Positions 11,283 through 23,316 of a stretch of 64,000 nucleotides of DNA are shown in pieces. This stretch comes from Thereva unica (Eukaryota > Arthropoda > Insecta > Diptera > Therevidae). Numbering within the stretch: the stretch's first letter is position 1; the number at the start of each line of letters is the position of its first letter. The DNA lies in assembly GCA_949987705.1 (NCBI GenBank), contig OX465284.1:66573470-66637469 (forward strand). Direction: 5' to 3'. The notes under the pieces were generated by a model. The model was not told the origin of the DNA and searched no databases. It worked only from the letters and a program-made list of their open reading frames with translations. Position numbers and translations under genes: made by a program.

Positions 11283-12316
11283 GTCCAGTAAATAGGTCGA
11301 AAAAAGGCCTTCGTAATGCGAAAAATACCGCACGCGATTTTTTTTTACCAAATGATTTTATATATTTTTATGAGCTTAAATTCAAAATGGCGTCATCCCC
11401 ACCCTTATGCTTAACTCACAATTAAGGGAAACGCGTTTAATTCTATATCTCAAAAACTATGCATTTTACAACAAAAATGTATATAATCTTTTTTGTAGAT
11501 AAATAAGAGATTTAACTTTTTTGTTCAGAAGTTTTTTTCTAAAGTCAATATATTCGGAGTTATAGTGCATCAAACTTTGTATATCACTATATTTCGTTAA
11601 CGGTTAACCCACCATAAAAAAACTTCCCTGAGACTTATAGTTTCTTGTTATAAATTTTCGTCGCAAATGAATAGTTGACGAGATATTTGAAAATAACCAT
11701 TCCTTATTAACGTTTAAGGTGTAATAAACCCATAAATATCAACTTTATAGGAAAGCGCGACAAGAAAAAAAAATGTGGGAAATAAAATCGCGTACAAAAA
11801 ACGTTATAATTAGCTATGCAATAAAACATGCAATTAAAAATATATTGGCAAAAAACTACTTTTGAATTCACGTTTTTCGACACTTAAATCACTATAACTC
11901 GTGCAATTTTAGCCCTACGTAAAAAATAAGTATAGCAAAAATTATAGATAATTGTGTGTTCTATAAGTCTCAGGAAGTTTTTTTTATGGCGGGTTAACCG
12001 TTAACGAAATATAGTGCAAAGAAAGTGATTACAAAGTTTGATGCACTATAACTCCGAATATATTGACTTTAGAAAAAAAAATTCTGAACAAAAAAGTTAA
12101 ATCTCTTGTTTATCTACAAAAAAGATTATATACATTTTTGTCGTAAAATGCATGGTTTCTGAGATATAGAATTAAACGCGTTTCCCTTCATTGTGAGTTA
12201 AGCATAAGGGTGGGGATGACGCCATTTTGAATTTAAGCTCTTAAAAAAATATAAAATCATTTGGTAAAAAAAAATCGCCTGCGGTATTTTCCGCAAAAAG
12301 TACCTATTTACTGGAT
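11283..12316. mobile_element. 1,034 bp palindromic mariner-type element (copy 1)
   Basis: Arms of roughly 370 bp face each other: TCCAGTAAATAGG at the left end, CCTATTTACTGGA at the right. Internal landmarks are also mirrored, such as CGTTAACGGTTAACCC near 11597 and GGGTTAACCGTTAACG near 11990. About 300 bp of loop separates them. TA dinucleotides flank both ends (11281-11282, 12317-12318), consistent with Tc1/mariner target choice. There is no coding frame. RNA read through it would form very long double strands. Confidence 0.7.
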
Positions 12317-13627
12317 TAATGTTATACTTATATGCTTGGATAAGTTGTTCGGACATTCATTTTTTTAATGTGACACACTAGAGACTTAGGGAAGGCCCCT
12401 TTGTACTGTCGACCATGTATTTTTTATTTTTTTATTTTTGAAATGTCGAACAGCAGCTCTAGTTGAAAAGGAATTCCGTTCGAACTTCATATTAGGCTTA
12501 ATGCTGGCCGTACATTGGATGCGAATTTGTATCGTACATAAACGTACGTTATTGGACGTCCGAACGCAATGATGAATTTGGCGAGTTCCATATGGCGGGC
12601 TTAAATAATAGCTGCAGGTGTACTCCGGAGCGCATCGCCAATGGAACGCGATTTTTGATATAAGAAGTAAAACGTAATAAGTACAGGGGTAGTTGCGAGT
12701 ACTCCGGAGTATTCAGGAGTTGGAAATATGGTCTAATGGAACACAGCTAGTGGGCCCTGGCCATTTCATAGTTATCTAGGCATAAAAAATCCGAGCATGC
12801 TGGGATTGATTTCGGGCCTCGGACGCACCTAGTTTGTGAGGTACTACTGAAATAAGCACTTACTAGTAATGGGCAGGCCTTACCATACTCCTTATGGAAG
12901 TGCTTATTTTTACAAACTCCCCTTTTTATACATTTTTTTTTGTTTTAAGGTTTTTGTATTTTACACATTTGCTACAGAAATAGTTTGTATGAATTTCTAC
13001 TAAAGAAATACGAAATTTTTATTTTTATCACTTTGATTGCTAGATTGTTGACGATTCCTGCCAGTCGCATACGCGCTTCTGCTTGGGGGGGTTGTGTTGC
13101 TTGCGATTGCGGAAAACTCGTTTTATGAATGAAAATGCTCATTTATTCAAAAGATTTTTAGATTTTTTTAAATTTAAAGATGAGAAATATTTCGTTTAAT
13201 TACAGTAAAATTGTCTTATTATGATGAATAAACTGGCTCGGTTGAGCAGGGGTTTTACATGTATTTAAAAGCTCTGCTCAATACATATAAAGATAAATTA
13301 ACTTTATTCATTCGACATGCGCGCATCCCTTCCCAAATTATTTTGTTGAGTTTTTTCTGCGTTTGTTGCCGTTTTAACTAAAAAGAGTTGTGAGTTACAC
13401 AATACCAAAAAGTAAACTAATCTGCACAATCGACTATAGTCGAGTCGATTGTTAATCGACAATCGCAATAGGGGCCAATAATTCACATTCACAGCTTCAA
13501 GCTGAAGGCCTTAAATAAAGTAAAGGTTAGCTGAAGTTTGCAGCTCCAGCTTGAAGCCTTCAGTATCTTCAGAATCGGCCTTCAACCAGGAGGTACACGC
13601 CTGGAAGCGAATCGTCCAAACAGGGCC

Positions 13628-13894
13628 ATAGTTGCTGATGACTATCCATGCGAAATTTGAGAACGCTTGATCGTGTATAAAACTACTGAATCTCACCTGC
13701 GTCCCCGTACAGTGGAAAATGCGTTGGGGATAGTATCTGCTCGTTGGAGAGTTCTACGCAGCTGCTTGGAGCAAAACCCGGATACAGTTGAAAATTGTGT
13801 CTTAGTTTCATTAAAGCAAACAAGCGTTTGCACAGAGTTCATAAAAGCAAATGTGCGCAAGCTTTTTGATAGCGAGCAAGAGAAGGTGCTTTGA
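13628..13894 (+). pseudogene. PIF/Harbinger transposase C-terminal remnant (copy 2)
   Basis: Duplicate of the remnant at 6775-7041, with the same internal TGA and the same VENALGIVSARWRV block. It exists here only because the whole 6,853 bp unit is doubled. Confidence 0.7.
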
Positions 13895-14612
13895 TGTCAA
13901 ATGTCAAAGTATTGGTTGACAACATAAAATAGACGAGGAGAATATTGGGGTAAATGTATTAAAAGCTTTGAATAGAGAAGACGAGGAAGTGCAATTTATT
14001 AAACACGGGGAAGCATTTTGGCAACACTAATGCCTAGTATTCTTTACGTATTTGTGTCTAACCCGGGCAGTGCCTGTGTTATATTTATTCAAAAACCGGG
14101 AGGGATATCGTTTCTCAGCAACCATCTCCGTGAGAACGCTTCACTTGGCTAAATGTTTGAAGCAGACCCTTCGCAAAACCTGAACAAATTTCACTACGCC
14201 TATGTCCGGGTTAGACAATGTATTTTGTTGTTGTGGTTAAAGTCAATGTATTTTGTTGTTGTGGTTAAAGTGGAGGGAGAGAATTAGAGAGAAAATTTCT
14301 TGATCCCAAGTGCTTCCCTCAAATCCGTGTACATGTACGCTATTTTCGGTTCCTTATCTTCTCTATTCAAAGATTAAAAGAATATCAAAAATGACATTTA
14401 ATCAGTGTCTTATTTAACTATGGCGAAACAAGTTCACTAATGCATACTTCGCAAACGATTTTTCCAAAATTAATGCGAGTCCAACTCGCATGCAAGTATG
14501 CATTACCCCTAGTCAGACTTAGCAAATATAAGTTTTAGCAGGTAAGGAGGAGAGGAAAATCCTCGATGCTAGCGATTTTCTCGCAATGTCTGACAGGACC
14601 TTTAAGCACCGA

Positions 14613-15532
14613 GGGCCTGTCCGAATCCAAGTCTTCGTTTGTTGTGACAATTTGTGACGTCACACCGAGCTAGCCTCTGTCCGAATTCATGACAGTGAGC
14701 TTTGCAACGAAGTATAACAATTAAGCCAATTGTTTGGCTTGATGAACCGGTCAAGGCTTGGGTTGACTTTGAGAGGTAGATTGATTCCTTGGTAAGGAGG
14801 TTTTGAAAAGAACTAAGAATTTTTTAAAAATCCCAATTTTGTCCGATTTGATGAAGTTTTCTAAGTATTTATATAAAATCCTGTACTAAAAATTTCCACG
14901 CTTATGTTTGACAGCGTAATCGAGTATAAACTGTAGAAACGTGCTACATTTAACAAATGATATATTTATTTTGAGAAATTAGTTTACGAATAAAAATATA
15001 GCAAGACATTTGGAATCTTCGAAGCTAAGCTAACGAATTCGGACAGGTTAGTCTTGTCTTCGTCTTAATTGTTATAATAGCTCAGCTGTCCGATGACGTC
15101 ATAAACTTTCATAACCTAGCGTCTGCACTTGCCATATTTTATTAAATTGCTTCCATATATGTTTCAATAAAGTTGGCAATAAATGTTGATATTTAGCATT
15201 GCAAAATGGTGGAGTTAAAGTTAGCATCGAACTTTTGCCTTCTTGCTAAAAATGGGTACACCCAAAACGATGGTTTCTTTGTTAAATTACGCATTTCTTC
15301 GAATTCCATTTGCTCTAGTAATTCTAATTTGTTTTACTCAAGCAAAATTTGTACAGCTCTTTGTTGCTTTCTCCTTAACGCCATTTTTTCAACTGAAATG
15401 TCTGACATAATTTGCCCACTATTCAAAATAATCAATAAATCCGTTGGCAATAACTAACAGCTACTTTTCAAATAACATATGGCAAGTGCAGACACGGGGT
15501 AACAAGACGAAAGCGTGGATTTGGACAGGCCC
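14613..15532. mobile_element. GGGCCTGTCCGAATCC TIR element (copy 2)
   Basis: Copy of the element at 7760-8679, carried by the tandem duplication, with the same nested internal pair. Confidence 0.6.
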
Positions 15533-16456
15533 TGAGAATTATGCGCTTAAGAAATTTTTTGGAAATTATTTCGTAGACGGTTCAAGAATACAAAACTAAG
15601 ATAATTTTGATTAGATGATATATTTTGGCTACATTTTCTTAGAATATCTTAAGCTCGAATGTCCATTAACCACGCTGTCTGTTGAGGGCACATAGTTTTT
15701 ATCAGCTGATCACAAGGACACCGAATTTTAAAAAATTTGTTCTAGCTCATCACTCTTACTATTATTGCTCGTTGGTAAAAGTTTAGATGCTTGCATCTGA
15801 AGAGCCTTTACAGACTATTGAAGGCTTTGTTGGCTTTTAGCAGCAGTGCGCGAACTATTGACCTGGTAAGGTAAATGATTTTACTACTTCTAACTGGTGT
15901 TGCTCTATCTTGACTGTGCGACCAATGCTCGGTGTTCTTGCAGAAGAGGCGAACATCTACCTACTTTGTTTTACTTTCGTTGATGTGGTGCAGTCCCAGC
16001 TTTGGCGCCGCCTCCTCAATCTGGGTGAAGTTTCTTGCATAGCTGTTGATGTTCTTCCAATGATGTCAAGCCGACTGCATAAGTCAGTAATAGGGTGGAC
16101 TTGTGGAAGATTGTTCCTGTTGATGTCACTTATAAATCTCGGAATATTTTCTCCAAAGCCAGTTTGAAAAGGAGGCACGTGTTACTTATCTTTACCGGAT
16201 ACCTTTAATGGGCTTGTCACCTTGGCCATGGTCAGCCAAGATAACCGTATCGGCTTGTTGGGATGCCGAATTTTCTCATCTGAACATTTATGGCATTGGC
16301 TTATGATGTTTCCACCGTATGGAGTAGAGTTGAGCCGGACTTACAAGAGGCAGTTCATTTGTCCCGTGCACGATAGTAAATTGTACTGAAGCCTCAGCTT
16401 TTTAAATGTCCCGGTTCAAAAACAATGTACTACTGGGATATGAGAGTGTATCGTGC

Positions 16457-16778
16457 GATTGTAAATTACGAAGTGGAGAGACATTTCTTATTTCTTTTGC
16501 AGCAGTAAAATATCCAATTTGAACTGCGCCGAGGTGAGATTGTAAACACGAACTGCAGAGGCATTTTCTTACTGCTTTTGCCGCAGTAAAATATCCAATT
16601 TAAACCGAGCCGTGGTGAAATTGCTAACACGAACTGAAGAAAAATCTCTTAAGTACATTTTTGAGGGAGTGAAATTTTATACTAAAGAGACAATTCTTAC
16701 ATTTTTTGAGGGAGTGAAGTTTTGTACTCTCTACTTTGTAGAGATATTTCTTACATTTTTCGATGGAGGTAAATTTTT
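16457..16778. repeat. Minisatellite-like repeats (copy 2)
   Basis: Duplicate of 9604-9925 within the second copy of the 6,853 bp unit. Confidence 0.6.
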
Positions 16779-18135
16779 ATTTTTATATCTCTATCTATGT
16801 ATAACAAATAAAATGTTTTCGTGTTATTTTCAATTTTAGGGAGTTTCATTTTAAATCTGTAACTATCTTTTTCCTTATACATTTAAGAAAAATTTTAAAG
16901 AATATTTTTGTAATTAACATTCATATTCACGATAATTAATATTTCCATTCATTCATCATTTATCGTATCCCCTCTTTCGCAAACGCAATAGGTCAACCCA
17001 CATCGCAATTGAGCCATTCACTACGTGACGTAAATATGTGTATATCCAACTAAACTAATATTATTTAATAGTAAAAGTGACTTTTAATTCCATTCTTGTA
17101 CATAAAAATTTAAACCCATGAAATGAAGAGCACCCATGTTATTAATATACAACCTGTCGTCTGATTTGCAAAAGTTTGAAAATAATTAAAGATACAACTG
17201 TCCTACTATAGCAATAACCAGAAAGTGTAATCATTGGATAAGCAATATGTCAAGAAAAAATATCCAAACATTTCCGTAAAAAGTTCTTGTAAATACAAAA
17301 GAAAAACCGAACAGAAAATGAAAATAGATTAAAAATTCTGAAGCTTCCCATTTTGATGTTTAAAATCCCGACCATACTTGTGAATAGCAAAGAATAAATG
17401 TTAAGTGTATTGAAGAAAAAGTAAACATATTACACATAGTCTATTGAGAAAAACGCAGAAAATAATAAATCAGTGTGAATATCTTTCTGTTAAACATAAA
17501 TGCAATATAAGAATTAAAAGTGGTCTCTATTTACGACACAGCACACAGGGTGTTCCATCAACCCCATGTTTAAATATCTGTCACAGTGGTGTCGTTGATA
17601 GAGCACTCTGGGCGACACACTGTGTCCCGCTGTGTCGTAAATGGAAAGAACCTCAAGAATCTAATTAAATTGGCAAGAAATATTAAGAGATAAAACTGAT
17701 ATTTCAAATAAAAATGATTTTAAAAATGGCATTATTTAAATTTAAAGAAATGAACATTTGATGTAATACATGTTTTCATTACCACATACAAAAAAAATAG
17801 ATAAAATAATTAAATGTACTGATTAAAATAAAAGCTCACCAAAATAAAGGGATGGATAGGACTTGGAAGAATCCTATATATTTACAAGGCTTATAATAAT
17901 TTCATGTATTTCAAAAATAAATGTAGTGAATTTAATAAAAGAATACAAAGCGAAAATGACGAAGTGAGTAACAACAAAAAGGAAGAAAATTATAATTATT
18001 ACCAATATAGGAATTGAAAGCAACAAGAAAATAAAAAAAAAAACATACGACTTTTCTAAGAAATAAATTTTTATGACTTTTATTTAAAACCATTTTTCAA
18101 GGAGGTCTTTTTGCATTTTCAAATTTATACATGTA

Positions 18136-19169
18136 GTCCAGTAAATAGGTCGAAAAAAGGCCTTCGTAATGCGAAAAATACCGCACGCGATTTTTTTTTA
18201 CCAAATGATTTTATATATTTTTATGAGCTTAAATTCAAAATGGCGTCATCCCCACCCTTATGCTTAACTCACAATTAAGGGAAACGCGTTTAATTCTATA
18301 TCTCAAAAACTATGCATTTTACAACAAAAATGTATATAATCTTTTTTGTAGATAAATAAGAGATTTAACTTTTTTGTTCAGAAGTTTTTTTCTAAAGTCA
18401 ATATATTCGGAGTTATAGTGCATCAAACTTTGTATATCACTATATTTCGTTAACGGTTAACCCACCATAAAAAAACTTCCCTGAGACTTATAGTTTCTTG
18501 TTATAAATTTTCGTCGCAAATGAATAGTTGACGAGATATTTGAAAATAACCATTCCTTATTAACGTTTAAGGTGTAATAAACCCATAAATATCAACTTTA
18601 TAGGAAAGCGCGACAAGAAAAAAAAATGTGGGAAATAAAATCGCGTACAAAAAACGTTATAATTAGCTATGCAATAAAACATGCAATTAAAAATATATTG
18701 GCAAAAAACTACTTTTGAATTCACGTTTTTCGACACTTAAATCACTATAACTCGTGCAATTTTAGCCCTACGTAAAAAATAAGTATAGCAAAAATTATAG
18801 ATAATTGTGTGTTCTATAAGTCTCAGGAAGTTTTTTTTATGGCGGGTTAACCGTTAACGAAATATAGTGCAAAGAAAGTGATTACAAAGTTTGATGCACT
18901 ATAACTCCGAATATATTGACTTTAGAAAAAAAAATTCTGAACAAAAAAGTTAAATCTCTTGTTTATCTACAAAAAAGATTATATACATTTTTGTCGTAAA
19001 ATGCATGGTTTCTGAGATATAGAATTAAACGCGTTTCCCTTCATTGTGAGTTAAGCATAAGGGTGGGGATGACGCCATTTTGAATTTAAGCTCTTAAAAA
19101 AATATAAAATCATTTGGTAAAAAAAAATCGCCTGCGGTATTTTCCGCAAAAAGTACCTATTTACTGGAT
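18136..19169. mobile_element. 1,034 bp palindromic mariner-type element (copy 2)
   Basis: Duplicate of 11283-12316 inside the second tandem unit, with the same TA flanks. Confidence 0.7.
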
Positions 19170-19317
19170 TAATGTTATACTTATATGCTTGGATAAGTTG
19201 TTCGGACATTCATTTTTTTAATGTGACACACTAGAGACTTAGGGAAGGCCCCTTTGTACTGTCGACCATGTATTTTTTATTTTTTTATTTTTGAAATGTC
19301 GAACAGCAGCTCTAGTT

Positions 19318-19684
19318 GGAAGATAGAGAGAGAAGTGAAGGAAAGAACTGTCACAACCTAGCTGCGGTATTTTTATTTCACCTACTCCCAACCATTTCGC
19401 GACTCTGACATCGGGGCATCGAGAACAACTCGCTGGAGTGTTATGCCTCCTGAAACGAGTTGAATCTCATCAACCAACCGATGACATGCGCTTGGTGGGG
19501 CGGGGAAGAGAGCTAGTGAAGGCTATGACAGGAGGAATCAGGAATGCAAAGAGGGAAGAAGAAAGAAGGAAAGTTATGTAGGCGGGAAATTGGGAAAGGC
19601 TAGGACCGTGGCACCGCCGGGAATCGAACCCGGGACCTCAGGGGATAGTAGTCAGGTGCCTTACCCCTAGACTACCGAGGCCCC
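19318..19684 (-). mobile_element. tRNA-derived SINE
   Basis: On the minus strand the element opens with a tRNA-like head (19684 down to 19610). An A box TAGTCTAGGGG lies at 19664-19674 and a B box GGTTCGATTCC at 19620-19630. The T-arm CCGGG/CCCGG is intact, but the acceptor and anticodon arms pair poorly, so this is not a functional tRNA. A body of about 290 bp unrelated to tRNA follows down to the end of the tandem duplication. The 3' tail and target duplication are not clear. Pol III transcription would start near 19690 and run leftward. Confidence 0.6.
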
Positions 19685-19687
19685 GGC

Positions 19688-20097
19688 TAGTGATGAGCAA
19701 GACTGGTCTTGAAGTTTTGCCTTTGCTTCGATATTTAAGCAAAACCAAAGCTAGACCAAGACAAGACAGGACTACAGACGAGTGAAAGATCAAGATAGCA
19801 AGACTTTTGGCTCATCACTAAGTGCCAAAAGTCTTACAGCGATGAGAAAAAAGTCCTGCTATCTGCTACCTGCAAGAGTCTTGCAAAAAGTCTCGCGCAA
19901 GAGTCTTGCAGACTCTTCTTGGTCTTGCTAAATGTGGAAGACAAGACTTTTCGCTCATCACTGTAAGGCTTTTGGTACAAAGTGATGAGCAAAAAAGTCT
20001 TGCTATTTTGATTTTGCAGTCTTGTCTTGCCCCTGTCCTGTATTGTCTTGGACTTGCTTTTCTTGCAAGACTGTGCAAGACTTGTTTTGCTCATCAC
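19688..20097. mobile_element. GTGATGAGCAAGAC foldback element
   Basis: Begins TAGTGATGAGCAAGAC and ends CTTGTTTTGCTCATCAC. At least three more internal copies of the GTGATGAGC / GCTCATCAC end motif (near 19811, 19951, 19982) suggest internal self-insertion or rearrangement. TRGTGATG-like ends are common in hAT MITEs, but no 8 bp duplication was found. It sits in GC-rich flanks (CCCCGG / GCCCGGGG). Confidence 0.5.
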
Positions 20098-20282
20098 GCC
20101 CGGGGCCCCCGGCGGATAATGTGGGTGTGGGTAAAATACCCACCCGAAATTTGAGTTTGACTGAAAGCGTGACATGAGCGGTCAGTCACCTTTTTTTTAT
20201 TTTCGTAGAGGTGAGAAGCTACTCATGCTACCGTATTCCAATCTGTTAAAAATAAAAGAGTAAATGTGTTGATATAGACAGC

Positions 20283-21035
20283 CAGGGATTGATTACAGCC
20301 AAACTTTCAGTCCAGTTGCAAAGTTGGGAACCATACGTTCTATTTTGAGTATTGCAGCTAACGAGGATATGCATCTGTCACAATTCGACGTATCAACGGC
20401 GTTTTTATATGGAGAGCTTGATGAACAAATCTTCATGAAACAGCCTGAAGGATACGAAGATGGTACAAAAAGAGTTTGCGAATTAAGAAAGAGTTTATAT
20501 GGACTAAAACAAGCGCCGAGATGTTGGAACCGACGCTTTGGAGGATTTCTTCTTGGATTAGGCTTCAGAGTCAGTGAAGCTGACCCTTGTTTATACATTC
20601 GAGAAAAGAATGGTAAGAAACTTTTGGTAGTGCTGTACGTTGACGATGGACTAGTAGGAGCATCGGATGTACACGACCTAGAAATTTTTCTTGGAGAGTT
20701 GAAATCGGAATTTAAAATTGTTTCGAAAAAAGCAGACTATTTTCTTGGACTAGAAATAAAACAAGAAGCCAATTTCATAAAGATAAATCAAAAGGCTTAC
20801 GCAAAGAAAATTCTTGAACGTTTAAATTTTTCAGATTGTAAGCCAGTCTCAACACCAATGTTGAAAAGCCCTGAAATTTCCAAAACAGGAAAAGATGACA
20901 ATCAAGAGCATAAGTTTCCTTACAGACAAGCAGTAGGTGCATTAAGGTATTTAATGCTTGGGACGAGACCTGATCTTGCTTACAGCGTGGGGTTTTTATC
21001 TAGGTCACTTGAGAATCCAACCACAGAGGACGGCC
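20283..21035 (+). pseudogene. Copia reverse transcriptase, truncated and interrupted
   Basis: RVT_2-type copia RT: GIDYSQTFSPVAKLGTIRS opens the fragment, followed by FDVSTAFLYGEL with the first catalytic Asp, SLYGLKQAPRCW, and LYVDDGLVG with the YVDD catalytic pair, ending in RPDLAYSVGFLSR. The frame is open to 21035, where a TIR element interrupts it; open frame 20324-21205 continues only into that insert. With no gag or integrase upstream it cannot be functional. Confidence 0.85.
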
Positions 21036-21698
21036 TTTTTCATAATTGCATGGTTGCTTGCCTGCTTTCATGCATGCTTGCAAAAGAGCAACTGTCAGGT
21101 AAATCAGTTGCGCAATCTAGAAACTTTGCATTTTTGAATGAAAGCAGTCAGCTGTCAAAAATATATGTCAAATTTGATGTCGAGTTTTTTTCCTTCATTT
21201 TCTGAGTTTGTTTACCGCTGAATAATAAAACGAAAAAATGGATCGAGAAAATGTGATTAATGTTATTGTCAGTTTGTAGATAGATAACTCGGCTTCATTA
21301 GATCCGGTCCGAAAATTTGAAACTTCACAGCGAAAAAGAAGGATAAATTATGTGTTTTGTTTAGCTCGTTAATCTCTCGTTTAAAAGAAGTTTTATCCTT
21401 GGGGTGCTCCAAACCTCTTCTTCATTATTTTCGCTATAGAATACATAATAATTTCAATAATAATTTAAATTAAAATAAAACACCCTAATAATATCGAAAA
21501 ACTGAAAATCTTCTGCCAAAATTTCACTTTTGACACTTTTCTTCTTCTTTAATCAGATAAGCATGCGTACAAAAATAGTTGCAAGATTTGCGCAGACCTG
21601 TCAAGCAGGTTGCAGTTTTGAACAAATGATAGTTGCACATTTGCTTTTTTGAATACCATGCAAATGATCGATTTGCGCAACCATGCAATTATGAAAAG
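21036..21698. mobile_element. TIR element inserted in copia pol
   Basis: A 663 bp insert with near-perfect inverted ends (TTTTCATAATTGCATGGTTG and inverse) splits the copia RT from its RNase H. The outermost ACGGCC / GGCCGT flanks mirror each other, so GGCC is either a 4 bp target duplication or part of the TIR. No coding frame, superfamily unassigned. Confidence 0.65.
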
Positions 21699-22248
21699 GG
21701 CCGTAGTTGCGCGAGTTAAAAGAGTATTTCGATATATCGCAGGCAGTGAAAATTTTGGGATAGTTTATCATCGTGACATAAGAGGAGTTTTGGAGTGCTA
21801 CAGTGACGCAAATTTTGGAGGATGTTCAAGAACTGGCAGGTCAACTTCCGGAGTAGTTGTCCTATATGCAGGTGGAGTTGTTTCATGGCTCAGTCAGCGA
21901 CAGGCGATGGTTGCCACTTCAACAACCGAGGCAGAGATTGTAGCAGCAAACGAAGCAGCAAAAGAAGTCATTTGGATGACCAGGCTATTTAAGAACATAA
22001 CTAAAATCGATCATGTTCCGGTCCTTCAAGTGGACAATTCTGCAGCAGTAAGACCTGCACAAAATCCAGAATTTCATCGCAGAACAAAACATATTTCGAT
22101 AAAACATTTCTTTGTACGAGAAAAGGTGACCGAGGGGAGGCTTGATATAGAACAAGTTTCTACGGATAGACAAGTTGCAGATGTCATGACAAAACCTTTA
22201 CCACAAACCCGTTTAAAGATTTTGTGTGAACGAATGGGTATGTTGTAA
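21699..22248 (+). pseudogene. Copia RNase H, C-terminal part of pol
   Basis: The copia-type RNase H resumes after the insert at AVVARVKRVFRYI: YSDANFGGCSRTGRSTSG, then TTEAEIVAANEAAKEVIW, ending RLKILCERMGML before a stop at 22248. The frame is intact here but separated from RT by the 663 bp insert and in a different frame. Confidence 0.85.
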
Positions 22249-22270
22249 GGCTGTGTGAGCTGACTATTCA

Positions 22271-22527
22271 ACAAGGGAAAGTGTTAAAAATAAAAGAGTA
22301 AATGTGTTGATATAGACAGCTGGATAAATCTCTAATTTCTACTTTAATTATATGTATATAATATGTATCGTAGTTCACCAAATATGTAAATTGTTCAGCT
22401 CATGTCAGTAGACACTAACTATTGTTTGTTTTTTTTCTTTGAAGTCGGTCGTTATTTTTTCTTAATAAATGTCTTTAAGTAATTCAACGTTGCCTGAGTT
22501 TTACGGTTTTAAAATACATATATAATA
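22271..22527 (+). repeat. Copia polypurine tract and 3' LTR
   Basis: Purine tract ACAAGGGAAAG (22271-22281) is followed by the LTR from TGTTAAAAATAAAAGAG at 22282 to about 22527. The first 39 bp are identical to the truncated 5' LTR. The LTR end is set by the CAATC duplication; with that choice it ends in TA instead of CA, so the boundary could be off by two bases. Confidence 0.7.
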
Positions 22528-22569
22528 CAATCTCCCCGCGTGACTTGCTTTGTAGCATAACGTCGTGGT

Positions 22570-23316
22570 CAGGGAGACTATAAAAGGAGATATAACTCTT
22601 ATGGGGAAAATAACCGGAAATTGATGCGTAGCAGAAACTAAACTTCTAGTTCATTTTTGGCCACAGATGTCGCCTAAAGCTGACGTGCCCCACATGAAGT
22701 TAGCTGAATTTTATCCATTTCATTGTGAATTAATAAAAATTCATTGGAAAATCCATTAAATGGTTAAATAAGAAAAATCAGAAGCTGAATTTTCAAGTTA
22801 GGCGTAAACATAAAATATTTTAACAGTTAACGAACTTGGCCATAAACCGGATGAATATAATCCGCCATGTTTTTTGGAGGCTATACAAGGAGATAAAACT
22901 CTTATGGGAAAAATAACCGGAAATGGATGGGTAGCAGAAACTAAACTTCTAGTTCATTGTTTGCCACAGATGTCGCCTAATGCTGACGTGCCCCACATGA
23001 AGTTAGCTGAATTTTACCCGAAAATGAAGCAATGCAAAAAAAATTTCATTGGGAAATATTAAAAATTCATTGGAAAATTCATAAATTGGTTAAATACGGA
23101 AAATGACATCAATATAAATTCAATTTAGAAGCTGATTTTTTAAGTTAGGCGTAAACATAAAATATCTTAGCAGATAACGGACTTTGCCATCAACCGGATG
23201 AATATACTCGGCCATGTTTTTTGGGGTACATGTGACTGTGGCGCCCTCATTAATCAAACGAAAAGTGACAACACGGAGTTATACCTCCTTGTATAGTCTC
23301 CCTGATAGTCTCCATG
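22570..23316. mobile_element. Two joined hAT-like MITEs (CAGGGAGACTATA family)
   Basis: Copy a starts CAGGGAGACTATAAAAGGAG at 22570 and is cut at about 22875, where copy b starts with GGAGGCTATACAAGGAG. Copy b runs to CTCCTTGTATAGTCTCCCTG (23304), followed by an extra partial end ATAGTCTCCATG. The interiors match those of 50260-51201 and 53022-53446. Those two copies have perfect 8 bp duplications; this one has none, as expected after recombination between copies. Confidence 0.7.

Larger units (their letters stand above)
5612..12464 (+). repeat. Tandem duplication, copy 1 (6,853 bp unit)
   Basis: Every landmark recurs 6,853 bp further on: the Harbinger remnant, the MITEs, the minisatellite and the palindromic element. 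The unit starts at GAAAAGGAATTCCG and ends at CTCTAGTT, where copy 2 begins directly. The only difference I noticed is G at 9066 against C at 15919; I did not align every base. The two ends share only about one base, so no long flanking repeat explains the duplication. Confidence 0.9.
12465..19317 (+). repeat. Tandem duplication, copy 2
   Basis: Second head-to-tail copy of the 5612-12464 unit. It ends at CTCTAGTTG and abuts a SINE-like element. Sub-features lie at +6,853 from those of copy 1. Near-identity means either a very recent duplication or an assembly artefact. Confidence 0.9.
20244..22527 (+). mobile_element. Internally deleted Ty1/copia retrotransposon
   Basis: The first 39 bp of an LTR (20244-20282, TGTTAAAAATAAAAGAG start) is fused directly to the RT part of pol. 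Gag, protease, integrase and most of the 5' LTR are gone. Pol continues to RNase H, then a purine tract and a full 3' LTR. CAATC occurs at 20239-20243 and 22528-22532, a 5 bp target duplication. It lies directly left of the hAT-like MITEs at 22570. Confidence 0.8.

Noticed and set aside
19610..19684. Possible tRNA gene on the minus strand
   Set aside because: A and B boxes and a T-arm are present, but the acceptor stem mismatches and no regular 5 bp + 7 nt anticodon arm forms. The sequence continues into a SINE-like body.
22874..23062. 62-codon frame in the hAT-like MITE
   Set aside because: Non-ATG start; its homologues at 22600 and 53030 carry stops, so it is not conserved.
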